This document shows, one piece after another, positions 24,201 to 36,800 of a stretch of DNA of 64,000 bases. Origin of the DNA: Bemisia tabaci (taxonomy: Eukaryota > Arthropoda > Insecta > Hemiptera > Aleyrodidae); assembly GCF_918797505.1 (NCBI RefSeq), contig NC_092796.1, positions 60,790,851-60,854,850 on the forward strand. Reading direction: 5' to 3'. Position numbers and translations under genes: made by a program. Each line of letters starts with the position of its first letter. Position 1 is the first letter of the stretch. The notes beneath the pieces are model-generated. The model was not told the origin of the DNA. It saw only the letters and a program-made list of their open reading frames with translations, and searched no databases.

Positions 24201-27200
24201 TATGTTGACGAAACGCACGCATTTACAACCAGAAGGTCGGAACAGATCACTAATTGTGTCGCGACGCATTCCTCGCTTTCGTCTTAAAGCTGTGTGCTGT
24301 ATATTAATCTGTATGACGCTGTAGATTGGAATGTAGACATCAATTGACTTTAGTTGTACTGTAATTGGAATTTAATCGTTGGCACAGTAAAACGGTGAGC
24401 CAAGGATTACGTAACGGACTGAGTCACTCCGAATGCAGTGCACCTTGAGATGAGCGACAAACCGAGGAAATGCAAATCGGAATGAAGCTGAGTGTGAGGT
24501 TCTGCGGCTAGAGTCATCTTGAAATCCTTGTTGGATCACATAAACGTTGTTAGGTCGGGACACTGATGGTCGATGATAGGGAGGCATCCAATATTGGAAT
24601 GTAGTGATAGCGATTCTGGGGCAGGCAAAGGCAATCGGCTTTCGAGAATCGATCTGAGTCAGCCAAGGAGAACCCGATTCAAAGTTCGATTCAAAGTCTT
24701 TTGGAAAAGAGCTGGGCCTCTTTTCCATTGACACAGAGATTTTCACGCATACTGCATGTAACAAGCTAGCCGCGGGATACAACTATTTTCACTTCCAGGA
24801 AGATAAAATTGTATTTCCACAGAATGAAGGAGAAAACGCGAACTCTTTTTAGCTGACCCAGAGACTTTAACGCGGAGTAGAAAAGTTGGAAGGGGCAAAA
24901 AGCGTGGTGTAATTATTTCGACCTCCGAGAAGATTGAATATCAAAGGCTAACGAACAATACCACCTAACTGGCAACTTTGGCAAAAGTGAGTTAGCGACT
25001 TTGCCGTATTCTAAAGTATAAAATACGAAAGCTGATTATTTTAGTTTTTGTCCAATTCTGTAGGGGAGCGCTTTCATGACGCTGCAATGTATGAAAAATT
25101 GCAAATCTAACCTTAAAATTACAAGTATGGCGAAGTTTTCTCTTCCTTCTACAAAATCGCCCGTTTATAGATAGGCGGTAGTGTTCGTTAACTATCCATA
25201 GCCATAAAATGAAATAGAACGTAGTGTTCTAAATTATCCTAACCATCCGGTTCATCAAACCTTACCCGACTTTCAGTTCGTGTGACCGAACTAATGAGAT
25301 TAAAAGAACTACTGGAAGAAGTTTGGAAATGATCCGCAAGTACAGTAACACGAATCAAAACACCTGTTTTATTCTATAAAGAATGAACGCTTACAGCATT
25401 GTCTTAATTAAACTCGTGCAAAAACGATGAATTTTTGAGGCAATTACTGCGTAAGAGTTGAATATTTTAGAAAATTACTACTTAAATGTTGAATTTTCGA
25501 AAAATATCTGCGAAGGCATTACATATTTGAGAAACTTACTGCGAAAACTTAGCATTTTCAGAGAATAAATACGACTGCGTTTTTATGAAAAATGACAGTG
25601 GACGCGCCATTTTTTGGTGAAAATTACACACACGCTATGTCATAGTGCGTATACTGAATCTCTGGCTATACTCGAATCTGCGTAAGCCGAAGAAGTTTCT
25701 GTGGTGTACTTTGCGATATGTTGATTGACCTGTCGTTTACACACACGGAAAAGTATCAATAAACAGGGTGTTCGCAACGACCACCTTATAAATCGATTTT
25801 TTACCACAGCTTCAAATGGGAAGCTATCGGTAATAGCTATCATTGACGCCTCGCCACTTCTCATCACAGACCAGGTCATATTCATGACTTGTAATTGTTA
25901 ATCCCACCTAGTATTCTACATACGTAAAATTCGAAAAAGGTAACATATATTGAGGGGCTGGATTTCGTATCCTGTCTGATGGTTCGCTCAGGAGAGACAG
26001 AATCGATTCTCGACGGACTTAAATCGATTAGAGTGTATCGCTCTTCTGATAGATCGATACAATAAGCGCCATCATTATCGAAATCCCGAAACCGGACTTG
26101 GGAGGAGGGCGGGAAGGCGTCGACACCAAGCGCAACGCGGCGCACAATGGAATGAGTTTATAGAAGAGGTCAGGAACGAAATTTTAGGGTAAAATTTCAA
26201 ATTTTGATGTTTATTTTGCCACAAATTCAATGTCACGGGTTGTTTCCGAAAGGAAATGTCACGAGTAAACCCAGTGAAACCACCTTCAAACTGTTTTGTT
26301 TCATATTTTTGAAAATATAAGCTTTGAATTGAAAGTTTCCAGCTTTAGTCCGACTTTTCCTATCGATTAGGCCCAGTGTGCGGCGGCCGGCGCTGCGTTC
26401 CGGTGGGAATTGGCAAAGGAATCGGTGCCATGGCTCTCGCATCCGATGAAGTCATACCTGATTGTGAGTCTAATCAAAGGCTATCAGCGTTTTATCACTT
26501 GTCCACCTCTCCAAAGGTGTGTCATGTTACGAGTCGGTGAGGCAACACCCGAGGTTGAGTCTTTTCTTTATCCTGAGTCCACGTTCAGGAATTTGCCTCA
26601 GGAGAGACAGAGACCTCTCACTGCTCACGCATCCTTGGAAATTTTTTGAAATTAATAGATTGTAGTGCGATTACAGGAGAACGGTCTCATTCGAATCCAA
26701 CATATTTTCCTGTTATCTTGATCGAGAATCTAGAAAACGTTTTAGCAGTGAGTGTTCGTAAAAGTAAGAAAGGGACCCTGAGAAAGAGCTTGAGTCAGGC
26801 ACCTTTGCGCAAAAATTTCAGCGCCTTGTTTAGATTCTCGATTTTTTAGAACCTCAGTTTTTAGGGCTGTAAAAGTGCATAAGCTACTCAGCTGTTACCC
26901 AGTGTACTTTTGTACTCTTACGATTGGTTAAAAGTAGTAATACCCGTCTACAATTATTATCTGACAAGATGATAATGAGCTGCTAAAAGTACTGTAAACA
27001 GATGCAGTTTGCATACCTAAAGACGCCCACGCACATTGTTGAAATTCAAACCACTGGTGAGGGTTCAAAAGTTTAGAGTGAAGAAATGAAGTTTGCAAAA
27101 AAAGAGGGTGCGTTGATAAATTGCAAGAAGCTTGAGTATGTGAGTACTCAGACAAATCACAAAGTGTACGAGTAATGTTCACCAACTTGCAACAAAACAA

Positions 27201-27474
27201 TTTTGCTCATGAATTTAAAGTAAGCTTAGGGAGACAAACTGAAAAATCGTGACTATTCAACTCTTTGGTCGTTTCTCAAAGTGTCTATTTTAATTCTCCG
27301 TGGCGGTGGCACACTGAACTATTCTGTTAATTTAACACGCATTTTGTGGCAGCTTCGGAAAAAAAGGGATAGAATCATGCGCAGCGTTGTGTATTTTTTA
27401 CAGAGGAGTCCATCACGACGTTATGGTGCAAGGTGCATAAGGTATTGTACCACCTGATCAACTTAATAAATAAT

Positions 27475-27512
<38 letters not shown>

Positions 27513-30500
27513 TGCATGACAGGGCATGAGCAAATGTCAAAAACCGTCGAAAAATGTATGGACGTATTCTGTTACAGTTTAGGGGCAAAGTTAGGGAGTG
27601 TTTAGGGACTTGTCTCTCCTCGGAATAGTTTGGTTTGTTCACAGTCGATGGGGCGCCATGCCAGGGGGCGGCGCATGCACTGTAAGCTGGTATTACGAAT
27701 TGCTCTTTTCCGCTTTTCTGGTCTCCCTCCCCTAATTATATGCTTTTGCATGTTTCTGTAATGGTGTGTAACGCTGTGTTATAGTAGGGCTCCCCCTCTC
27801 CCTCCTACGCTATGTGCGGTGCGTAACACTCGAACAGCCCCAAACGATGGTTACAAGAAAATACACTCATTGGAACGGCTTGAAAAGCAACTTCGAATGA
27901 AACACAGAACGGAGGGCATGCAATGAACATATGGGAGTAATGCCCTCTCAAGTAGCTCTTACGGTGGCTATTTCATTCTCCGGGGAAAACAGGCTCAAGA
28001 CCCAAGTTTTCGTGAATCACAATAGGTAAACTGAACTACATTTGGACCACATTTTGCAATCAGAAACTACGATTTCTGGCTCATTGTCAGTTTAGAATAA
28101 ACGTGCGCACTATCAGTTCTGCATGCACAAAAGTGTATTTACGGAGGAGTCAGAAGTTGTGGTTCTTAATTGCAAAATGCAGTCCTTACCGTGAGAAACT
28201 GCAATTAATTTCTGGTTTATTTTAGAAACAGCATAAAAGCTATTATTTTCCCTATGCAAATGGGTGATTTTATAGAGGAGGCAGAAATAGCAGTTCCCTC
28301 CTGTTACAAAATGCAGTTCATTCCTCTGAAAGATCTGCTTTTTAAGGAGGTTCCATTACACAATGATTGGCTCTGTATTAAAATACTTCCGGGTGTGTAA
28401 AGTTTCACCAGAAACGCGATGGTACCACTTTTTTTCAGTAGAACTAACTCCCAAGCTCAGTAAAGCTCCTACAGTTGAGGCCGTAATGGAGAAGATCCCA
28501 ACCCCACGCAATGCTGAGATTCCACGTCTGTAGTCAAACTCTTCATGCACAAATAGGGTGCAAATACGTTTTCAGGGTTGCAATGGTTTCAGCCTTGGAA
28601 TTTCCAAAGAAAGTGGCAATCCTGCTAAGGTATTTCCTCCCTATCTGTGCCTGGAGGGTTCGACTGGATAGAGAGGTGGACTCAGCGTGGCGTGGGAGAA
28701 CTCCTCCATTACAAACTCAACTCTAAGAGCTTTTTTTGAGCTTGGGAGTAGGTTTCAGAAAAAACCAGAGGCACAACCCAAGTACTTATATTTAATCGCA
28801 AATCCCATACACATGCAATAACTCCGTGCTGGCTAAGGTGAGCGTAAACTCAATTGAAATAAGAGGACACCGTTCTGTTCGCACGGCTGCCGTGCTGAGA
28901 AAAAACGCCGTATGAACCCTCGGGTGTTGCTGAATTTCCATCAATAGCAAATACACTCATAGGAAAAGTTGTAGATATTTCTCTTCCAGGTTTGAAGACC
29001 ATTTAGTTCGCAATTTAATCAAGAGCAGCCAAAAATATCAGGGGAAAACACGCATTACTTCCTTCTCGACTTAATTTTTTATCAAGGGAAAATCGGCGAC
29101 ATACGAATGCTCATACGGCGTTTTTCCGCAGCACAGCAGACGATCACACTACACGGTGCGAACGTGGCAGCTGAAAGTTCAAATCGGTGACAGGGAGAGG
29201 AATGCGCCGTGTTACGGAAGATAGCCATAATAAGTGAAGTCTGGGATGAGCCTCAAAACAGATCAGAGCACGTGCTAACCATGGCTCATACAGAAATGCA
29301 CTGGATGAAATCGCATTCTGCCGTGTAACGTAAGAAAGCCGTAGGTGAATTTCTAGATGAGCCACGGTTAGTGCATGTTCTTATATGTCTCGAGGCTCAT
29401 CCCGGAATGTACTTAAGGCTTTTTCCCGGACACGGGAGCGGGGTCGGGGCCGGCCAGCTCGCTGCTCGACAAACAGATAAAGAAGGGGCTTAAAGCGACC
29501 GACAGAGGACATGGACACAGCTTCCAAAAGTGAGAGAGCCGCGCCGCGGGCGAGGGGAAAGAGCTAAGCCGAAGGAGGCAGCGAAAATACACCAGGAATG
29601 GATTGCATTCGATAGCGGTTCGATGTATCGTTCGCTTCAAAACAATGGAACATAACCTCAAACACAAAATGTGAGCTTTCAGTTAGAAAGGCTGAAAGGG
29701 GGAAATTCCTCACAATTTCAGTTTACATTGCCATGGACCTCTTTTAAGAATCAAAAATCTAACACAAAAACCCGAGATTATTCGATGGACTTTTGAGGTT
29801 ATGTTTACGAGTTGAACCAATCGATATGGATGGAATCTGAGCGATAGAGGGCCTGTTCGATGTATCGAATAGGATCCATGGAATGCGGTGTCCCTTTACG
29901 CCCCGAGTCCTGTTGGCGACGGCGGCGGCGAGAGCGACTCGAGAGGACAATTCTCTCCATCAGTTCCGAGAAATCTGTCTTAATCCACCAAGCTCACGTC
30001 CTAAGAAAAAACGCCGTATCAACATTCCAGAGTTGCCAAATTTCCTTCCATAAAGTGTATATTTGTAAGGAATGCTTTGGATGTCTTCCCTCGTAATTTT
30101 CAGGAGATTTAGGTGAAATTACGAACAAAATTATCTGAAAAATTGGAAGAAAAAAATTTACAAGATTTCCCGAAAATTCGCGATTTACTAAAGGCAATTT
30201 GGCAGCGCCTGGAGGCTCATACGGCGTTCTTCCTTAGGATGGCAGAATGGGCGGTCGCGGACTCGTGGTCGGATTCGTCGCCGCGCCGTCCTGAAGGATG
30301 GAGCCTGGAATTAATACTCCCGTGCTAAGGAAAAACACCGTATGAACATTCGAGAGTTGCCAAATTTCCTCCGATAAAATGTTTATTTTTTGGGAAAGAT
30401 ATGAATATTTTCCCTTGAAATTTTCAGGAACTTCAGGTGAAATTGCGAAAAAAATTATCGGAAAAATTGGAGGGAAAATATTGATGAGTTTACCAGGAAA

Positions 30501-30792
30501 TTGGTGTTTTATTAAAGGGAATTTGGCAACGTCTGAAGGTTCATACGGCGTTCTTCCTTAGCACGGCAGGACATGGTAACTGGGAAGCTCAGACATCCAT
30601 GATAAAGTTCAGGATGCAAATACTCCACGTTGCCTCTTATTGCCGATCAAACGGTTCACGAGAGATGCAGTTGCGGATGGGTGAGTCGGAGAGGGGTGGG
30701 GCATTTGCTGATGATGGGGGGGGGGGGTCTAGGGGGACACCTCTCAGTGCAAGGGGAGTCCAGAGGACCTTCCTCAGGAATTTTTGAAAAAG

Positions 30793-30824
<32 letters not shown>

Positions 30825-33800
30825 ACTCCCAGATTGAATAATAAGCAGTTTTAGCATACAATGTCGCTGATGAATCATTCTGGACAATGAGCCTGTTGCA
30901 AACTTCAGCTAGCGCAAGAAGTATAGTAGTTTTGGTATAAATTGGCTCAAAAATCACGATGAGTGCAAGAAAGTCTATACTACACTCCCAACTTCAACTT
31001 CACAATCTGCGTGAGAAATATGGGTTTTTTTAAGCCCCTCGCCTCAAAAACAATGTGCGGCAGAGGTGAACATTTCGTAGGAGGAATCGTTCCACCCAAC
31101 CCTTGCGTACTAGTGTGCTGCACAATATTCAACATGGCTGACGCTTCCGCGCGCAAATGGTAAGGAAGCATCATGGTCATGAGCATTTATTTCAACGCAA
31201 CAAAATTGTTAATATAAACACCATAGTTGATGAAATCCCGTCTCGTCAGTCGTCACGTGTTTTGGCGGGTTGACGTCAGCCATACTGAATATTGTGTAGC
31301 ATCTTAGTGCGAAAGGGTTGGATGGAATGCCTCCTCTTACGAAATGTTCACCTGTGCCGTGGTATCTTCGGGGATTATGCAGTAAGGAGTGTACTTCAGA
31401 ATTTCCCGACGCACTCATCGTTGAGCCAATCTCTTCAAGAAGTAATTAACTCTTCTTTTTGCCCTAGCTGCTGTTTGCGACAGGCCCATTTGAGTTCATT
31501 GGTCGACTGGCCATTTTGGCTCTAAGAGGTCCATGACCTATCCTCCAAAATCATCTCTTCCGATGTAGGTACTCTCGACAACTCCCAAAAACCCTGAGCC
31601 GGTGCCACGGAACCGAAAGCACCGGTCGTTGGAGCGGACGCTGGCCGAGGGCATCCGGGGGCCTGGAAGCTCTGGCCGCTGCTCCGGCTCCAGGTCCGGA
31701 CCCAGGGGTTTATGGTGAAGAGCTCCGTGGTCCTGGTCCGCCGCGGCGATGTGGCAGTCCAATGCTCCAATGGCAAGCAACGGCTGTATAGATATGGCAG
31801 GGCAGGAATGGAATGTCTATGGCGTCTAGTCCAAGGTCAGTGGCCCATGGAATGTGGCCCAGCTGGCTCGGCACTGCTCGGCACCGCTCGGCTCCGCAGT
31901 CGGCACCCCCCCCCCCTCCCCCGCCCCGCCCCCGGGTCGTTCTCCTCCGGGGACCGGGGCCCCCTTCCACAACCTCACGATCCCATCCACGCTCACTCGG
32001 AGCCGCATTCATTGATCGAGTTAAGCCACTCTACTCAACTCTTAAGCTCTTAAGCTTCGGAAACCATTGCCAGATTCACACTCGGCTCATTCACCAGAGA
32101 GGCCCGATCCTTTAACTAAAACGGCTCGTCAAGGCTTCGAGACTACTTCGCAGTTTCAAGAGCTGGTGTCCCGATCGGCATGGGGGGTATCGATGAGAGA
32201 AAAAATGGGCTCACTACTGGAAACCCGGAATTTGTCGATATTTTCCGGTTGACGTATTATGTATATTAAAGAACCATGACGGGTCCAAAGATACTCACAT
32301 CTTTTAGCTTTGAAGCGGAGGCCCAAACTTGGGTCCGACGACATAAATCCACGAGAATTCGCGTTTTTCCAGTGTTCCACGTCAGATTTAATCAGTGGAG
32401 TGTCTGTTGGCCATCTTCATACATTTGCGTCTCAAGAGGTCTCGAAGCAGTGGCGTGGCGTGCTTTGCGATTTATCGATTGATCTGCCATTTAAACCTAT
32501 GGAAAAGGAGCGATAAATAGGGTGTTCGCGACGAACACCTTAATAATCGATCCTTTACCATAGCTTCAAAGGGGGAAATATGGAACATCGATAATTCACG
32601 CCACGCCACAGTCTCGAAGAACACATCCACAGGTCACGAACCGATTCCTAAACGCCCAGTAAGGGTGACTAGCAAAGTTTCATTTTATTATACCTTGCTA
32701 ACTTTTCCCTGTTTTCCTCAAATGAAATTTCCTGGCTTTAATACGATAACGTAAGGGTACTTAGTTAATGTGGTCAAAACATTGGCACAACAACGCGATC
32801 AGCTGGCCCGTCGCGGACCCGCTTTTTACGGCTCCACGAAAAATTTCCTGACCGCTGACGAATTTTCCTGCTTTTTCCCTGATTTTTCCCGGTTTTTCTC
32901 GATCGCAAGCCACCCTGCCAGTGTGAAATATGATGTGAAACAGTGTAAAATCGCGAATTTTCTTTAATTTCGGGCCGAGGTCGCAAGGTTGCACCTCTAT
33001 CGTAAAAACACAAATGTTTCTTAAAAATTTACATCGTCAACGGCACTGTTACTGGATTCGGAATTTTACTACGACCTACACCGAATTTTACACCGAGATT
33101 TTTAACAGTGCACAGGATCTCGGCTACCCATCTAGATTTCAAACCGAATCAGTCGAAAGGACGTAATGATTCAGAGGGTGATGAGGATATTCGTCTTGTA
33201 AGCGCAGTTTCATGATCGGGTTCAAAAATTCTTTCAGTTTCGAGGCTGTTGACTGCCTTCAAGGACCTGACCGGCGCCTTTGCGCTTAAATCGCCGCTCG
33301 TTGTTGCCAGATCGTGCTGCAAAATCAGCACGAATCCCCTTTTAAACCCACGTAAAATATCAACATTTTATCTTGTGACCTGGCAACCTTATCGCCGCTC
33401 GGACAGGGCCAGCCGTGGAATTTTCAAAAAATAACTCAGATGCCCGATTATCTCTCTTTTTAACCCGTTAATAAGTATTTAATCGGATTTCATTCCGAGA
33501 CAAACTTTCAAGTCCAAATTAATGATTCGATTGTTCTTTTTGCGTTCTGGAGGAAGATGATCTGGGTTCCAGAGGATTGATGTTGCGAATTTGAGTTAAT
33601 AATTTTCACAAAACACGCACAAGTAGACACATTCTATTCAGATTTCACTGGAGAAAAGGAAACTTGGCACCTTGGTGTGATTCCTTCTCAGGGTATATCC
33701 TACAACCCTTATTGTGGTTATAAGAGCATGTAAGGAAATGAGTTCCATGTTTCCATGTCCGTTAGCATACTATTGTTAAACAGTTTTCAAGAAAAACTGA

Positions 33801-36800
33801 TTTAGAAGCAAAGTAATCAACGCAGCCGTATGGGGGACTGTTGTCCCAGGTTTAATTACGTTTCGAAATTACTTTTCGATCAAAATGCGCTCCATCTTTG
33901 CGTACACCTTCCAAAGTTGTGTGCGCCCGCTGCCCAATGCTTTTCCTAATAGCGTTTGTTTGCATCTCAGAACATAACGCGATTCGCGAGTCACGAGCCG
34001 AGAACGTGATGCTTGAAGTATCCCTGGAGTTTTGCAGGCGCTTCCGGCGGCTTTTCCTGCTAACTCAGAGATTTTAACGCGGAGCAGAAAAGTTGGATTG
34101 AGCTGGGCTCGTGATACAACTATTTTGACTCCGAATTAAGAAAAATTGCATATCCACGAAATGAAGGAGAACGTCAACTCTTTTCGGCTGACTCAGAGAC
34201 TTCAACGCGCGGTGTAGAAAAGTTGGATGGAGCGAAGCAGGCGACACAAATATTTAGACTTCCAAGAAGGTAAAATTTCATATCCAAAAAATGAAGAAGA
34301 GCATGGTGTTTCATATCAACCCAACTATTTGGTTCGTCGATTCAAATTTTCGGTTTGTACACCCAACTTATAAGGTTACAAAAACCAACGAAAGAAGTTT
34401 CCGGTTACACGAATCAAAAATTCGGTTTTATCCCAAAGAGTGAACGCTCAACGCACTGATTCTTGCAAAAAGTTCTGACAAAGGTGTTCATGTTTTGTAA
34501 AAATTAGTGCGAACATACACTGATTTTTACAAAACTAGAGCGAGAGCGTTGAACTTCGAGAAAATTACTGCCCAAATCCGTTAAGAGTTGCTCAAGTGTT
34601 GAATCTTTGAAAAAATTACTGCGAAAGAGTTAATTTTTTTAAAAATTGACTGCGAAAGCGATGAGTTTTCAGAAAATTCATACGACCGCATTAAACTTTA
34701 ATAAAATTACTGCGAACGCGCTAATATGGTGAAAATCGGCACTGCATTGCATTGCATTGGCGATGCAATGGTGCGTAGGCTGAACCCCTGGTTATTCGAA
34801 ATTGCGAACTTTTGGTACTTCCGTTACAACCTTTCACGATCCAGTATAAAATCAGGGTGTCTACTAAAACACGCTGGCTAAAAATTAGGACTTTAACGAT
34901 ACTTTTTCAGTACATTCCCAAGAAATTTAGTACCTCCTCGACAGAAAATTTCAGTTCTTTTTCAGTACCTCCAATTGACGAAATTCGAAAAACTTCAAAA
35001 ATTTGAATTTCTCGCTTAAATTGCGACAAAAATGACAAAAATTCCGGACCTTCTTGCGGAATTTCCGCACTTTTTCAGTACTTCCGGACCGCCCTTAAAA
35101 AATCAGTACTATTTCCGGACTTTCCGGAAATTCCGGCCTTGTAGACACCCTGAAAATTTACCCTTTTCCCAGGTTTTCTACGCCTTCTCGCTCACTTGCC
35201 ATCCTCAAAATACAAGAATCGAGATAGAAAACCTAGACAAGAACGGATAAGAAAATCCACAGCCGTGGAGGAGGGGGGGGGGGGGGGCTCCGGTGGTCGG
35301 GGCCGGGCTGAAGCCGCGGGAGCAAACTCAGACACCGTGTACACGGCGCACAATGGATCGAGTCAAATAGAGAGGTCGGACATGAAATTTTCGACAAAAA
35401 CTACGAATTTTGATGGTTATTTCGCCACATTTTCAAGTTCAATGGGTGCTTCTGGAAGGAAATTTCACGAGGAAACCAATAAGACCACTGTCAGAACCTT
35501 AAAGTTTTGTTTAAACGGAGTTATGAGCGTTTAAAGTTTCCAAATTTCGTCCGACCTCTCCTGTTGACTCGATCCACTGTGCGGCGTGGCGGCCGCGGCG
35601 GTGCGGTACTCCGCGGAGCAAACAGAAACAGAAAACAGAAAACCGCAAACCACGCGGCCGAGAAAACCAATTGGGGAATGCGTAGCCAACAGTTTAGTTG
35701 TTTCTCAAGAGGCCGGTGCTTGAGGTTCAAGCTCAGGATTGCGCCCGGACCCCCCCCCCCCCCCCCCCCCAAAGCCCCTCCTCCTCCTCACGACTCCGGA
35801 TTGTCACCGGGAAAACGAGTTTACGCGCCGAGCCACTCCCCCGGGCTCGGATGGCAATTAGACTCGTGCCCAGAAAATTGGATGAAAATAATGGATATAT
35901 AATGAAATACGAAGCGTTTACAGCCGCCACCGATCCTGTCCCGCTCAACGCGGACGGGATGACGGAATGACACGACGCCGACGCCGACGCCACGTCAGCG
36001 GGCTGATTATTGAAATTGATGGACAAAGCTATAGACAAAGAAGACATGGGAGTATGAAGCGATCCTATTGGTTGAACTGGGTGGCTCCTATAGGCACAGG
36101 GAGAAAATGATAGACTAACTGTCGGGTCTCTCGTGGGATGCCGTTAGTTAGTTCATTACCTACCTCCTTTGTCCATTAAAACCACCCGCTTCCGCACCAA
36201 TAGGATCTCTCCATATCTCTTTAGTCTCCTTTGTCTATAGTTTTGTCTATCATACTGCGGCGCGGCAGGCGGGCAGCCAGCGCGAAACGCGCATTGGCGC
36301 CTACAAACCTAACAGGGATTGTTGTAACCTATAGGCACAGGGAGAAAATGATACACTAACTGTCGGGTCTCTCGTGGGATGCCGTTAGTTAGTTCATTAC
36401 CAACCTCCTTTGTCCATTAAAACCGCCCGCTTCTGCACCAATAGGATCTCTCCATATCTCTTTAGTCTCCTTTGTCTATAGTTTTGTCTATCATACTGCG
36501 GCGCGGCAGGCGGGCAGCCAGCGCGAAACGCGCATTGGCGCCTACAAACCTAACAGGGATACTTCACGCGTTGCGCAATGCGTGAAGTATCCCTGTTAGG
36601 TTTGTAGGCGCCAGTGCGTCGCCGCTTCGCTTTGTGTTAGGTTCTAATATTTAATCTCGCGGAGTCAGCGTTATTCAACTCATGATTTTGAAACGTTTGC
36701 ACTTCCTGTATGGATTATTCTCATTATAATTGATGGAAAATATAATGTGTGTTTTGTAAATACTAAGGTGGTTCCGTATCAAACTTAATGATTTCCAAGG

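Noticed and set aside
31710..32115. 100-113-residue frames on both strands
   Set aside because: Same composition effect in a GC-rich block with a C run; no family resemblance.
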